Notes: generated by a model not told the origin, from the sequence alone. Shown: positions 8,288 to 17,265, counted from the first letter of the stretch. The stretch is 64,000 bases of DNA from Brevibacterium pigmentatum (GCF_011617465.1 NZ_CP050153.1:1798001-1862000), one strand, 5' to 3'. Numbers and translations are program-made.

Positions 8288-11050
8288 TCAGGCGCCTGCC
8301 CCTTCGGTCGAACCGGAGCTGCCGGCACGGACATCGTGGAGCTGGTACTTCTCAGCCGCCTCGGCGGCCTTGTCGATCGAGATCTTGCCGGTGTCGGCCA
8401 GCGAGATGAGCGCCTGCGTGACCACGGACGGGCCGTCGACGAGGTAGTAGCGGCGTGCCGCGGGACGAGTATCCGAGATTCCGTAGCCGTCGGTTCCCAG
8501 CGAGGTGAAGTGGCTGGGCACGTACTGACGGATCTGGTCGGGAACGGCGCGCATATAGTCCGAGGTCGCGATGACCGGGCCTTCGGTCTCGGCCATCTTC
8601 TCGGTCACATACGGGATGCGCGGTTCGGACTGCGGGGTCTTCAGGCGCTCGTTCTCCGCGTCGAGCCCATCGCGGCGCAGCTCGGTCCACGAGGTCACCG
8701 ACCACACATCGGCCGAGACGCCCCAGTCCTGATCGAGCAGCTCCTGAGCTTCGAGCACCCACGGCACCCCGACGCCCGAGGCCATGAGCTGAACCTTCGG
8801 ACCGCCGTTGTCGGGGCCCTTCTTCAGCAGGTAGAGGCCCTTGAGCACGCCGTCGACATCGAGGTCCTCCGGTTCGGCCGGCTGGACCATCGGCTCGTTG
8901 TACATCGTGATGTAGTAGAGCACGTCGGGGTCACGCTCATCGGCGGGATCGTACATCCGGTGGATGCCGTCCTTGACGATATGCGCGATCTCGTAGCTGT
9001 AGGCCGGATCGTAGGAGACCACCGACGGATAGGTCGAGGCGAGCACGTGCGAATGTCCGTCGCCGTGCTGGAGACCTTCGGCCACGAGGGTGGTGCGTCC
9101 CGCAGTGGCGCCGAGGACGAATCCGCGGGCCATCTGGTCACCTGCTGCCCAGAAGAAGTCACCGGTGCGCTGGAAGCCGAACATCGAGTAGAAGATGTAG
9201 AACGGGATCATCGGCTCACCGTGCGTGGCGTACGAGGTGCCGACCGCGGTCAGCGCCGCGGTCGCTCCGGCCTCGTTGATGCCGACGTGGAGCAGCTGAC
9301 CGTCCGTGGCCTCCTTGTAGGCGAGGAACAGGTCGCGGTCGACGGAGATGTAGTTCTGCCCATGCGGGTTGTAGATCTTCGCAGTCGGGAAGAACGAGTC
9401 CATGCCGAAGGTGCGGGCCTCGTCGGGGATGATCGGCACGATCCGGTGACCGAACTCCTTCTCCCGCATCAGGTCCTTGAGTACGCGCACGAAGCCCATC
9501 GTGGTGGCGATCTCCTGCTTGCCGGATCCGCGGCGCCCGGCCTGATAGGCCTTGTCCGACGGCAGCTTGAGATCGATATGAGTCGACCGACGCTCGGGGG
9601 AGTAGCCGCCGAGCTCCGCACGACGCTCCTGCATGTACTTGATCTCGGGAGCGTCGACTCCCGGGTGGTAGTACGGAGGCAGCTTCGGGTTGTCCTCGAG
9701 CTGCTTGTCCGAGATCGGGATCTGGAAGTGGTCACGGGCGAGCTTGAGATCGTCGACCGTGAGCTTCTTCATCTGGTGCGTGGCGTTGCGGGCCTCGAAG
9801 TGAGGTCCGAGCGAGTAGCCCTTGACCGTCTTGACGAGGATGACTGTCGGCTGACCGGTGTGCTCCATCGCGGCCTTGTAGGCTGCGAAGACCTTGCGGT
9901 AGTCGTGGCCGCCGCGCTTGAGGTTCCAGATCTGTTCGTCGCTGTAGTTCTCGACCATCGCCTTCGTCCGCGGGTCGCGGCCGAAGAAGTTGTCACGCAC
10001 GAACCCGCCGGACTCGCCCTTGTAGGTCTGGTAGTCGCCGTCAGGGGTGGCGTTCATCAGGTTGACGAGCGCACCGTCGCGGTCCTTGGCCAGCAGCGCG
10101 TCCCATTCGCGACCCCAGACGACCTTGATGACGTTCCAGCCGGCGCCGCGGAAGTAGGACTCGAGCTCCTGCATGATCTTGCCGTTGCCGCGGACGGGTC
10201 CGTCGAGACGCTGCAGGTTGCAGTTGATGACGAAGTTGAGGTTGTCGAGCTCTTCGAAGGCGGCGACGTGGAGCATGCCGCGGCTCTCGGGCTCATCGAG
10301 CTCGCCGTCACCGAGGAAGGCCCAGGTCTGCTGCTGTGAGGTGTCCTTGATCCCGCGGTTGTGCAGGTACTTGTCGAACTGCGCCTGCGCGATCGCGTTC
10401 ATCGGTCCGAGCCCCATCGACACCGTCGGGTGCTCCCAGAAGTCGGGCAGCTGGTGCGGGTGGGGGTAGGACGGCAGACCCTGCGGCTTGCCGTCGATGA
10501 AGTGCGACTGCTGCTGGCGGAATCCGTCGAGCTGCTCGGCGCTCATCCGGCCTTCGAGGTAGGCGCGGGCGTACATGCCGGGGGAGGCATGGCCCTGGTA
10601 GAAGATGTGATCTCCGCCGCCGGGATGATCCTTGCCGCGGAAGAAGTGGTTGAGGCCGACCTCGTAGAGAGTCGCCGAGGAGGCATAGGTGGAGATGTGT
10701 CCGCCGACCTCGACACCGGGACGCTGGGCACGGTGGACGAGCATGGCCGCATTCCAGCGGTTCCAGCGGCGGTAGCGGCGTTCGACCTCTTCGTCGCCGG
10801 GGAACCAGGGTTCGTTCTCCGGACCGATGGTGTTGACGTAGTCGGTGGCCGTGAGGCTGGGCACGCCGATCTGCTTCTGGCGCGAGCGCTCGAGCATGCG
10901 CAGCATGACATAGCGCGCTCGAGACCGACCGCCCTCGTCGATGAGGCCATCGAGGGAGGCCAGCCACTCAGCGGTCTCCTCCGGGTCGATGTCGGGCACC
11001 TGGCTGGGCAGCCCGTTGAGGATGGGTCCGCCCTGATTCCGATTGTCCAC
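8288..11050 (-). CDS. aceE: Pyruvate dehydrogenase E1 component, homodimeric
   Basis: Decarboxylates pyruvate with thiamine diphosphate and passes the acetyl group to the lipoyl domain of E2, feeding acetyl-CoA to fatty acid synthesis and the TCA cycle. The 920-residue length is that of single-chain AceE, not the alpha/beta type. The ThDP/Mg motif GDGE (247-250) runs to VINCN (~275). Other family signatures are [24 protein letters not shown] and DGVQH-like [11 protein letters not shown]. The start is GTG at 11050 with GAGAGGA eight bases upstream. Matching E2 (sucB/dlaT), E3 (lpdA) and lipoate genes lie at 39-45 kb. A perfect inverted repeat upstream (11182-11203) may be an operator. Confidence 0.96.
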   Translation of the reverse strand: MDNRNQGGPILNGLPSQVPDIDPEETAEWLASLDGLIDEGGRSRARYVMLRMLERSRQKQIGVPSLTATDYVNTIGPENEPWFPGDEEVERRYRRWNRWNAAMLVHRAQRPGVEVGGHISTYASSATLYEVGLNHFFRGKDHPGGGDHIFYQGHASPGMYARAYLEGRMSAEQLDGFRQQQSHFIDGKPQGLPSYPHPHQLPDFWEHPTVSMGLGPMNAIAQAQFDKYLHNRGIKDTSQQQTWAFLGDGELDEPESRGMLHVAAFEELDNLNFVINCNLQRLDGPVRGNGKIMQELESYFRGAGWNVIKVVWGREWDALLAKDRDGALVNLMNATPDGDYQTYKGESGGFVRDNFFGRDPRTKAMVENYSDEQIWNLKRGGHDYRKVFAAYKAAMEHTGQPTVILVKTVKGYSLGPHFEARNATHQMKKLTVDDLKLARDHFQIPISDKQLEDNPKLPPYYHPGVDAPEIKYMQERRAELGGYSPERRSTHIDLKLPSDKAYQAGRRGSGKQEIATTMGFVRVLKDLMREKEFGHRIVPIIPDEARTFGMDSFFPTAKIYNPHGQNYISVDRDLFLAYKEATDGQLLHVGINEAGATAALTAVGTSYATHGEPMIPFYIFYSMFGFQRTGDFFWAAGDQMARGFVLGATAGRTTLVAEGLQHGDGHSHVLASTYPSVVSYDPAYSYEIAHIVKDGIHRMYDPADERDPDVLYYITMYNEPMVQPAEPEDLDVDGVLKGLYLLKKGPDNGGPKVQLMASGVGVPWVLEAQELLDQDWGVSADVWSVTSWTELRRDGLDAENERLKTPQSEPRIPYVTEKMAETEGPVIATSDYMRAVPDQIRQYVPSHFTSLGTDGYGISDTRPAARRYYLVDGPSVVTQALISLADTGKISIDKAAEAAEKYQLHDVRAGSSGSTEGAGA

Positions 11051-11181
11051 GATGTGGTCCTCTCTTCAGCTCCACGATCTTCTTTGGTGTAGAGACCGTG
11101 TCCATCGGATGGTGTGTGCTCCGCAGGTTGTCTGAGCCCAGAGGCCACCCGATACACCTGTCAGCCTAGTACGCGCACCCG

Positions 11182-11203
11182 AACTTCGCGCTCCCGCGAA
11201 GTT
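11182..11203. promoter_or_regulatory. Perfect inverted repeat between aceE and the DUF3052 gene
   Basis: AACTTCGCG-N4-CGCGAAGTT, two 9-bp arms, in the 293-base divergent gap between aceE and the DUF3052 gene. It is about 132 bases before the aceE start and 140 bases before the other. Its position and symmetry suit a dimeric regulator. The regulator is unknown. I see nothing else certain in this gap. Confidence 0.4.
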
Positions 11204-11343
11204 GTGATCTCTCTGACGCACGTGCCCGGCGATGAGACATGGTCGCAGTCCGGTGCGCTGTTTGGGTGCTGTTTGAGTGTGCTTGCCGCGCGCGGACGCG
11301 CGGATATTTGCACCTTGACCACTGTTGGCGGAACAATACAGGC

Positions 11344-11787
11344 ATGAGCAACTCCGCTTCTGAAAGGACATCCTCCACTTCGACCCTCGCAAACGAGCTG
11401 GGACACAACCTCGGCTTGAACAAGGGCGACTATGTGCAAGAGGTCGGTTATGACGATGACGTCGATCAGGCACTCTGCGAGGCGATCGAGAACATCATCG
11501 GAGACAAGATCGCCGACGGCGAAGAGGATGATGTCTACGACGTGATCCTCATGTGGTGGCGGTCCGACGACGATGACCTCATCGACGGCCTCGTCGACGC
11601 CCAGACCACGTTGAAGGAGGGCGGAGTCGTGTGGCTGCTCAGCCCGAAGGCGAACCGCCCGGGACACATCAGTCCCGCAGACATCTCCGAAGCGGCTCCC
11701 ACCGCCGGAATGCACGTGACCTCCACGGTCAGTGCCGCCGATGACTGGGCCGGATTTCGGCTCGTGGGCAAGAAGAACTATTCATGA
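11344..11787 (+). CDS. DUF3052 family protein
   Basis: 147 residues of the actinobacterial DUF3052 family. Visible features are an acidic central segment (EEDDVYDVILMWWRSDDDDLIDGLVDA) and a C-terminal DWAGFRLV. No catalytic motif, signal peptide or membrane helix is seen. Function is unknown. The ATG at 11344 follows ACAGG; an upstream in-frame extension crosses intergenic sequence and was rejected. The stop codon overlaps the start of the AhpE-like peroxiredoxin by four bases, so the two are translationally coupled. The DUF3052-peroxiredoxin-aceE neighbourhood also recurs in Streptomyces (from memory), hinting at a link to central metabolism or redox balance. Confidence 0.88.
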   Translation: MSNSASERTSSTSTLANELGHNLGLNKGDYVQEVGYDDDVDQALCEAIENIIGDKIADGEEDDVYDVILMWWRSDDDDLIDGLVDAQTTLKEGGVVWLLSPKANRPGHISPADISEAAPTAGMHVTSTVSAADDWAGFRLVGKKNYS

Positions 11788-12251
11788 TCCTGCGGCCCGG
11801 TGACCGGGCCCCGGATCTCACCCTTCCCGATCATCTCGGATCGGTCATCACCCTCACCGAGGCTGCCCCGCACGCTGCCCGCGTGCTCGCATTCGTTCCG
11901 TTCGCCTTCTCTCCGATCTGCGGAGACGAGCTCGCCGCCCTCGACGGGTGGCAGGAGCGGATGCGGCAGGGCTCGCATGCGGTCGACGTCATCGTGGTGT
12001 CCACGGACTCCAAGTACACCTTGGCGGCGTGGGCGGCGCAGGCGAGCGCCGACGTCACTCTGGCCTCGGACTTCTGGCCCCACGGTGAAGCCGCACGTGC
12101 CTTCGGGGTCTTTGATGAGATTCACGGAGTCGCCGAACGAGGAGTCTTCGTCATCTCATCTGCGGGTATGATCGTGAGTGGCAGGCAGGTCGCCCGCACA
12201 GAGACTCGGGACTTCTCCGAGGATTTCGCTGCAGCGCTGTCCAGCCTCTGA
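11784..12251 (+). CDS. AhpE-type 1-Cys peroxiredoxin
   Basis: Reduces hydroperoxides through a single peroxidatic cysteine. The 155 residues hold the thioredoxin-fold core with VPFAFSPICGDEL; C46 is the peroxidatic residue, and it is the only cysteine in the protein. This means an external thiol (mycothiol or mycoredoxin in actinobacteria) must resolve the sulfenate. It overlaps the DUF3052 gene by ATGA. The presence of mycothione reductase at 34.3 kb fits this pathway. I leave the symbol blank because ahpE orthology was judged from motif and size only. Confidence 0.88.
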   Translation: MILRPGDRAPDLTLPDHLGSVITLTEAAPHAARVLAFVPFAFSPICGDELAALDGWQERMRQGSHAVDVIVVSTDSKYTLAAWAAQASADVTLASDFWPHGEAARAFGVFDEIHGVAERGVFVISSAGMIVSGRQVARTETRDFSEDFAAALSSL

Positions 12252-12315
12252 CAAACGACCCACCACCGAAGTGCCGATCGTCGGCACCTTCGGAGACTGC
12301 TGAGGAGGACACCTC

Positions 12316-12720
12316 ATGGCCACGCTGTTCACGAAGATCATCAATGGAGAGGTCCCCGGCACCTTCGTCTATCAGGATGACAAATGCGTGGCATTCCTCG
12401 ATGTCGCTCCGATGACCGAAGGCCATGTGATGGTCGTTCCCCGTGAGGAGATCTCCCATTGGATCGACGCCGATGCGGACCTTCTCGCTCATCTCACCGC
12501 GGTGGCGAAATCGATCGGCGAAGCACAGAAGCGAGCATTCGACTGCGACCGCATCGGCCTCCTCATCGTCGGCTACGAGGTTCCGCACCTGCACATCCAC
12601 GTCCTGCCGACGACGTCGATGGATGACTTCGACATCTCTGACCGTGCTCCGATGCAGACTCCGGAACAGCTGGAGGCGCCTGCCGAGAAGATCCGACAGG
12701 CGCTCTCCGAACTGTCCTGA
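12316..12720 (+). CDS. HIT family nucleotide-binding protein
   Basis: 134 residues with the histidine-triad signature HLHIHVLP near residue 95 and the N-terminal FTKIINGEVPGTFVYQDD typical of the Hint/HINT branch. Family members hydrolyse nucleoside phosphoramidates or adenylates in the cytoplasm; the physiological substrate is unknown. A GGAGGA lies ten bases before the ATG. It follows the peroxiredoxin by 64 bases on the same strand and faces the MerR gene. Confidence 0.92.
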   Translation: MATLFTKIINGEVPGTFVYQDDKCVAFLDVAPMTEGHVMVVPREEISHWIDADADLLAHLTAVAKSIGEAQKRAFDCDRIGLLIVGYEVPHLHIHVLPTTSMDDFDISDRAPMQTPEQLEAPAEKIRQALSELS

Positions 12721-12746
12721 GCCAGTCGGCGCCGGATTCGGCCGGG

Positions 12747-13508
12747 TCAGAGACCGTGGGCCTCGAGCCAGCGGTCGAGCGAGTCTCTCACGAGCTCGGC
12801 GCCGACGGCTCCGCCGTAGTTGGCACCGAATCGAGGGTCGTCGACGTACATCTGGCCGAGGCCGCGTACGTAGCCCGCGAGGTCTCCCTCGGGATCATTC
12901 GCTGGGGTGCCCGGAACCGCTCGCAGCCACTCGATATGGCGTTCGGCGAGTTCCTGGCAGCGGTCCGATTCGGGCCGTGCCCCATCCTCGGCGGCGGCGA
13001 TCCAGTCCTCGGACAGAGAGCCGACGCGAGCCTTCCACTCCCGTTTCTCCTCGGGGGACTGCCGGGACCACCATTCGTCTCCCCGCCGGTAGGCGTCGGC
13101 ACCCCAGCGCCTGGTCACTTCCTCTTCGTGTTCGCGATGGTCGAAGCCATCGAACATCTCTTCAGCCATGAGCGGCTCACCTGCCTTCAATCGTGTGATG
13201 GTCGCGGTGACGGCGGCGAGCTGTCGGTCGAGCCGGTCTCTCTCGCGTCCGAGCGAGACCAGATGCTGCGACAGCGCTTCGACCGGATCGTCTCTCCGAT
13301 CGAGCACCTCGGCGATCGTCGTCAATGACAGACCCAGCTCCTTGAGCAGCATGATGCGCTGGAGTCGCACCAGTGCCGCTTCGTCATAGCAGCGGTAGCC
13401 GTTGGCGGCGATCGAGGTCGGCGGCAGCAGACCGATGGCGTCGTAATGACGCAGAGTTCGGCTCGTCGTTCCCGTCAGCCGCGCGATTTCCTGAATGGAC
13501 CAGTCCAT
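12747..13508 (-). CDS. MerR-family regulator with TipAS-like ligand-binding domain
   Basis: 253 residues. Residues 1-70 form the MerR winged helix (SIQEIARLTGTTSRTLRHYD; GYRCYDEAALVRLQRI), followed by a coiled-coil dimer helix to about residue 105. The rest resembles the TipAS antibiotic-sensing domain, including MFDGFDHREHEEEV and repeated WW/W aromatic positions. TipA-like proteins bind thiopeptides or other amphipathic drugs and activate their own promoter. The promoter at 13516-13546 has the hallmark 19-bp MerR spacer and ends seven bases before the ATG. No dedicated target gene is obvious; autoregulation is inferred. Confidence 0.9.
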   Translation of the reverse strand: MDWSIQEIARLTGTTSRTLRHYDAIGLLPPTSIAANGYRCYDEAALVRLQRIMLLKELGLSLTTIAEVLDRRDDPVEALSQHLVSLGRERDRLDRQLAAVTATITRLKAGEPLMAEEMFDGFDHREHEEEVTRRWGADAYRRGDEWWSRQSPEEKREWKARVGSLSEDWIAAAEDGARPESDRCQELAERHIEWLRAVPGTPANDPEGDLAGYVRGLGQMYVDDPRFGANYGGAVGAELVRDSLDRWLEAHGL

Positions 13509-13515
13509 GTTTGAC

Positions 13516-13546
13516 AGCTTAGAAGTTGACGCAACGTCAAGGTCAA
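13516..13546 (-). promoter_or_regulatory. MerR-type promoter/operator of the TipA-like regulator
   Basis: On the minus strand TTGACC (13546-13541) and TAAGCT (13521-13516) are separated by 19 bases that contain the dyad TTGACG-N3-CGTCAA. Over-long 19-bp spacers with an internal dyad are the signature of MerR-activated promoters. Only seven bases separate the -10 element from the ATG, so the transcript is probably leaderless. Confidence 0.7.
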
Positions 13547-13600
13547 GGTCGGATTGATCGACACGAGGAGAAAGTTCTGACCCTGTCTCGGAACGCCGAC

Positions 13601-14782
13601 TCAGGCAGCGTCGCGAATGGCGTCGAGTGACGTGAACAGGTCTCGGGCGAGGTCGTCGACATGTTCGAGCCCGACCGACAGGCGGACGAGGCCGTCACCG
13701 GGTTTCGCGGTGGCCGCCACGGGCCGATGCGTGAGCGAGGCCGGGTGCTGGATGAGCGTATCGGCACCGCCGAGGGAGACCGCGTGCACGATGAGATCGC
13801 AGTGTTCGACGAAGGTCCGGGCCGCTTCGAACCCTCCGGCGAGTTCGATGGCGATCATCGCGCCGCCGCCGTGCATCTGCGAACCGACGAGCCCGCGCGG
13901 ATCGGAGTCGGCGAGACCGGGGTAGTGGACACGGGCGATCTCGGGGCGTGTCTGGAGGCGCCGGGCGAGTTCGCCTGCGGTGTCCTGGGCGGCGCGCATC
14001 CGCACTGCCAGCGTGCGCAGTCCGCGGTGCAGGAGATAGGCGCCCATCGGGTGCAGCAACCCTCCGGTGATGGCGCGGACCCGACGCAGACGCATCGTCC
14101 AGTCGCTGTTCGTCGCGATGATCCCGCCCATCGCGTCGCCATGACCGCCGAGGTACTTCGTGGCACTGTGCAGCACGAGAGCTGCCCCATGGTCGAGCGG
14201 ACGCTGGAGCACTGGGGTGCAGAAGGTATTGTCGACCAGTACCGGCACATCTCCTGCCGCTGCGACGACGGCGCCGATGTCCACGAGGTCGAGGCTCGGG
14301 TTGGCCGGAGTCTCGATGATGACGAGGCCGGTGTCCTCTCGGATCGCCGAGGCGATCTCATCTTCTTTCGCCCAGGTCACCGAGGTGCCGAGCAGTCCTG
14401 ACTCGAGCAGGTGATCGCTTCCTCCGTAGAGTGGGCGAACGGCGACGATATGAGGAGTGCCAGCCTCGACCGCGGCGAGGAGCGCAGCGGTCATGGCTGC
14501 CATTCCAGTGGCGAAGGCGACGGCGGATTCGGCGTTCTCCAGTTCGGCGAGCGCGGACTCGAAGCGTGCCACACCGGGCTGCCAGAGCCGCTGGTAGACA
14601 GGAGAGTCCCCCTCTTTCAGAGCATGGCCTCCAGCGAGGCTCTCATAGGAATCTCCTCCCGTGCGGACATCGTTGACCGGGTTGGTGGTGGAGAGGTCGA
14701 TTGCTGGAACGTGGACGCCTTCGTCTGCGAGACCGTCCATCCCGCCGTGGACCATTCGGGTCTCAGGGTGCATAGATGTCAT
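13601..14782 (-). CDS. PLP-dependent trans-sulfuration family enzyme (cystathionine gamma-synthase/lyase or methionine gamma-lyase type)
   Basis: 393 residues of the Cys/Met-metabolism PLP family. K209 in VLHSATKYLGGHGD forms the internal aldimine, and D184 (VLVDNTF) binds the pyridine ring. The usual YSRxxNPT substrate motif is changed to YQRLWQPG. The cysteine that marks classic methionine gamma-lyase is replaced by glycine (PLYGGSD). The reaction (synthase, cystathionine lyase or methionine lyase) therefore stays open. The start is ATG at 14782; a second ATG at 14773 would remove three residues. Upstream open frame overlaps the divergent Lrp gene and was rejected. The divergent Lrp regulator is the likely controller. 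Confidence 0.85.
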   Translation of the reverse strand: MTSMHPETRMVHGGMDGLADEGVHVPAIDLSTTNPVNDVRTGGDSYESLAGGHALKEGDSPVYQRLWQPGVARFESALAELENAESAVAFATGMAAMTAALLAAVEAGTPHIVAVRPLYGGSDHLLESGLLGTSVTWAKEDEIASAIREDTGLVIIETPANPSLDLVDIGAVVAAAGDVPVLVDNTFCTPVLQRPLDHGAALVLHSATKYLGGHGDAMGGIIATNSDWTMRLRRVRAITGGLLHPMGAYLLHRGLRTLAVRMRAAQDTAGELARRLQTRPEIARVHYPGLADSDPRGLVGSQMHGGGAMIAIELAGGFEAARTFVEHCDLIVHAVSLGGADTLIQHPASLTHRPVAATAKPGDGLVRLSVGLEHVDDLARDLFTSLDAIRDAA

Positions 14783-14813
14783 AAGCGTATTCAATCCAGT
14801 TCTCCCGACGTGC

Positions 14814-14831
14814 GCAATGAATGTGCAATGA
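14814..14831. promoter_or_regulatory. Direct repeats in the Lrp/PLP-enzyme divergent promoter region
   Basis: GCAATGA occurs twice at 14814-14820 and 14825-14831, exactly 11 bases apart (one helical turn), in the 109-base gap between the PLP enzyme gene and the Lrp gene. It is a plausible binding site for the Lrp product. Confidence 0.35.
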
Positions 14832-14891
14832 CCTGCAGGTATTCGATGCTCTCCAGGAGAATCTGCGATGAGGTATGGGAGACTGTGACTC

Positions 14892-15365
14892 ATGTCGCAG
14901 AATGTCTCACTCGATGGCACCGATCTTCGCCTCCTGCAGGAGCTCAATGCCGATGCACGCGCATCGGGCGCGGTTCTGGCCGCGGCCGTCGGCATCTCGG
15001 AATCGACGGTGTCCCTGCGTCTCAAACGACTGAGATCGCTCGGTGTCATCCGCGGCTTCCATATCGACGTCGATCCGACGGCGTTGGGAGTCGGCCTGCA
15101 GGCGCTCATTTCGATTCGGTTGGCCAAGCATGATCGGACCGAGATCGACGCGTTCACTGCGGCCGCGCCGAAGTTCCCGGGGGTGGTGCGGATGTACCAT
15201 ATGGCCGGAGCCGACGACTACCTGCTCCACATCGTCGCCACAGACACCGCGGCCGTGCAGTCCTTCGTCCTCGACTATCTCACTCGGTATCCCGCCGTGG
15301 CCCATACACGCACGAACCTCATCTATCGTGTCGAAGACGGCTCCGCTTGGATCCCCGAGGAATGA
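14892..15365 (+). CDS. Lrp/AsnC-family transcriptional regulator
   Basis: 157 residues: an N-terminal helix-turn-helix (residues ~8-50, LLQELNADARASGAVLAAAV and STVSLRLKRLRSLGVI) and a C-terminal RAM ligand-binding domain with AGADDYLLHIVA. Such regulators sense amino acids. Divergence from the PLP sulfur-amino-acid enzyme suggests it controls that gene in response to a sulfur or other amino acid. The ATG at 14892 is preceded by GGGAG. Confidence 0.92.
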   Translation: MSQNVSLDGTDLRLLQELNADARASGAVLAAAVGISESTVSLRLKRLRSLGVIRGFHIDVDPTALGVGLQALISIRLAKHDRTEIDAFTAAAPKFPGVVRMYHMAGADDYLLHIVATDTAAVQSFVLDYLTRYPAVAHTRTNLIYRVEDGSAWIPEE

Positions 15366-15399
15366 TCCCAGAGGTGCCCTGAACTGCCATACTGTCCTC

Positions 15400-15828
15400 A
15401 TGGCAGAGAACAAGACCCAGCCGACCGACGCCGATGTCGCCGCCTACCTCGATTCGGTGACTCCCGAGAAGCGCCGCGAGGACGGACTCGCCCTCGACTC
15501 GATCTTCCGTGAGGTCACCGGCGAAGAACCCGTGATGTGGGGTCCCTCGATCGTCGGCTACGGCCGCTATCACTATCGATCCCCGGTGAACCCGCGCAAC
15601 CACGGCGAGTGGCCCGCGACAGGGTTCTCCCCTCGCAAGAGTCAACTCTCGCTGTACGGACTCAAGGACCTGCCCGAGGCGGCGAATCTGCTCCCGGAAC
15701 TCGGGAAGTACACAGAGGGTGCCGGCTGCGTCTATGTGCGTCGTTTGGAGAACATCGACGAGGCGGTGCTGCGCCGACTCATTGCCATCGCCGCGGCCCG
15801 TCCCGACGATCCGGAACCGGCCGACTGA
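15400..15828 (+). CDS. DUF1801 domain protein
   Basis: 142 residues with the YdhG/DUF1801 fold signatures TPEKRREDGLALDSIF, MWGPSIVGYGRYHYR and FSPRKSQLSLYGL. No membrane segment. The biochemical role of this widespread small family is not established. The ATG at 15400 lacks a clear ribosome site. It follows the Lrp gene by 34 bases on the same strand and may be co-transcribed with it. Confidence 0.85.
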   Translation: MAENKTQPTDADVAAYLDSVTPEKRREDGLALDSIFREVTGEEPVMWGPSIVGYGRYHYRSPVNPRNHGEWPATGFSPRKSQLSLYGLKDLPEAANLLPELGKYTEGAGCVYVRRLENIDEAVLRRLIAIAAARPDDPEPAD

Positions 15829-15887
15829 TCACAGGCACCGGTTGGAAGCCGATGGATGACTCCGGTTTGCTGATCACGGGTCCGTGA

Positions 15888-16478
15888 TCAGCTGCGGGCG
15901 GTGATACTCAGCCCCTGTTTGCGCTGGTGGACAGAGAAGTACTGCAGTCCCGCCTCGGCGTCGGCGAGGAATCGGCGGCGGGACTTACGGGGCAGCCACA
16001 CGAGCTGGCCGGGGGACAGGTCGATCGTTCCCGTTTCGGTCTCAAGGATGCCTGCACCGGCGAGGACGTGGATGAGGACGTCGAGAGACGGACCGGTATG
16101 TTCTCGGATCTCCCCGCCGGGGACCAAGGCAATGACATTCGCGTCGAGGTCACGCCGCTGCGTCGGCAGCTGCCAGACGGATCCGGAGTCCTCGGCGGTA
16201 TCGCTGAGTTCGGTGACGTCGAGGACGACGCGAGGGGCCGGTGTGCCGGCGCGACGGACGATGCGCACCCGAGCTTCACCCTCTGTGCTCTCCAACGGCT
16301 CCCAACCGACCGCACCGGCGAACTCGCGGACCATCTCCACACGCAGGCCTTCGGGTACGTGATCGTTGACGAGGATCAGGCCTGTGCCGACCTCGAGTTC
16401 CTCATACGCCTTGATGATGAGCGGATGCCGCTCCGGCTTCGGTATGTTCCGGACGTCGATGACGGGTTCGTCTGCCAC
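15888..16478 (-). CDS. DUF2249 - cupin fusion protein
   Basis: 196 residues. Residues ~5-75 are a DUF2249 (TusA-like) domain (VIDVRNIPKPERHPLIIKAY, GTGLILVNDHVPEGL); residues ~100-190 are a cupin barrel (GGEIREHTGPSLDVLIHVLAG, LSPGQLVWLP). The GTG at 16478 is chosen because GAGAGG lies eight bases upstream and the DUF2249 motif begins right after it. DUF2249 proteins often occur with nitrogen-oxide or anaerobic metabolism genes, but no such gene is next to it. The neighbour across the divergent promoter is a second cupin, suggesting a shared signal or substrate. Confidence 0.85.
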   Translation of the reverse strand: MADEPVIDVRNIPKPERHPLIIKAYEELEVGTGLILVNDHVPEGLRVEMVREFAGAVGWEPLESTEGEARVRIVRRAGTPAPRVVLDVTELSDTAEDSGSVWQLPTQRRDLDANVIALVPGGEIREHTGPSLDVLIHVLAGAGILETETGTIDLSPGQLVWLPRKSRRRFLADAEAGLQYFSVHQRKQGLSITARS

Positions 16479-16601
16479 AGCAATACCTCTCAGTCGCTTC
16501 GATGATTCCGCATCGAAACTATCACCACAGTGGGAAATCGAGATTACGCTGAGGAAGGAAGCAAGCCTCCGACCTGTACACCACTGAGGAAGGAATTCAC
16601 G

Positions 16602-16949
16602 ATGACCGAACAGGCGTCCGCACAGAACCTGGAGAGTCTCAGCGCAGAGCTGCTGGAGAAGGCTCGCGGGGTACGCAGCGGGCGGGCCGCTAAGGGCGTG
16701 TTCACCGGAACCTATCTTCGGCAGGCCCTGCTCACACTGCGAGCGGGTGCCGAGCTCGCAGAACATGATTCCCCACCGGAAGCGACGTTGCAGGTCGTGA
16801 CAGGTCAGGTGCGGATGGTGACGGCCGATGAGACCTGGGAACTGAGCGCCGGAGAACTCATCGCCATTCCCCCTCAGAAGCACTCGGTGGAAGCCCTGAC
16901 CGATGCGGCATTCCTGCTCACGATCCGTACGGAGATCGACAAGGGGTGA
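16602..16949 (+). CDS. Small cupin-domain protein
   Basis: 115 residues with a single cupin barrel (LRAGAELAEHDSPPEATLQVVTG; LSAGELIAIPPQKHSVEAL). The metal-binding histidines H/E typical of cupins are partly present (AEHDSPPE, PPQKHS), so metal binding is possible. The ATG at 16602 has GAGGAAGG upstream. It is divergent from the DUF2249-cupin gene with 123 bases between the two starts. Function unknown. Confidence 0.85.
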   Translation: MTEQASAQNLESLSAELLEKARGVRSGRAAKGVFTGTYLRQALLTLRAGAELAEHDSPPEATLQVVTGQVRMVTADETWELSAGELIAIPPQKHSVEALTDAAFLLTIRTEIDKG

Positions 16950-17062
16950 TCGACTCCGGTCCCGGTATTCGACTCCGGGGCCGGTCTGCGACTCCGACCC
17001 CGCCTCGGCGGATTTCGATTCAGCGCCAGCCCCGCCTCGGCGAGATTCGGGGCGAAATATGG

Positions 17063-17092
17063 AAAAGGCACCCCGTGCTCACAGGATGCCTT
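17063..17092 (-). terminator. Terminator of tRNA-Val
   Basis: On the minus strand a 9-bp stem (17092-17084 with 17073-17065, one G-U pair) is followed by TTTT, five bases past the tRNA-Val 3' end. Confidence 0.7.
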
Positions 17093-17097
17093 GACGG

Positions 17098-17171
17098 TGG
17101 GCCCAGAGGGACTCGAACCCCCGACCCTCTCGGTGTAAACGAGATGCTCTAGCCAACTGAGCTATAGGCCC
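17098..17171 (-). tRNA. tRNA-Val (TAC)
   Basis: 74-nt cloverleaf on the minus strand: acceptor GGGCCTA with TGGGCCC (one G-U), anticodon stem TCTCG/CGAGA, loop TTTACAC with anticodon TAC at 17135-17137. The T arm is normal. CCA is not encoded (the discriminator A is followed by CCG), unlike the other two tRNAs in the window, so CCA must be added after transcription. Confidence 0.93.
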
Positions 17172-17265
17172 CACCTGCGTCGACGACGACTGCGACAGCG
17201 CTTGATCAGTATGCCATACCCGAGGGTGAGCAGCGAAACGGGAGCGCCGGCGTACACGGTGAGGA

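Noticed and set aside
8282..10339. 685-codon open frame opposite aceE
   Set aside because: Antisense shadow of a highly conserved gene; no family motif.
14783..15157. N-terminal extension of the PLP enzyme upstream of 14782
   Set aside because: It overlaps the divergent Lrp gene and its promoter; the family N-terminus begins at 14782.
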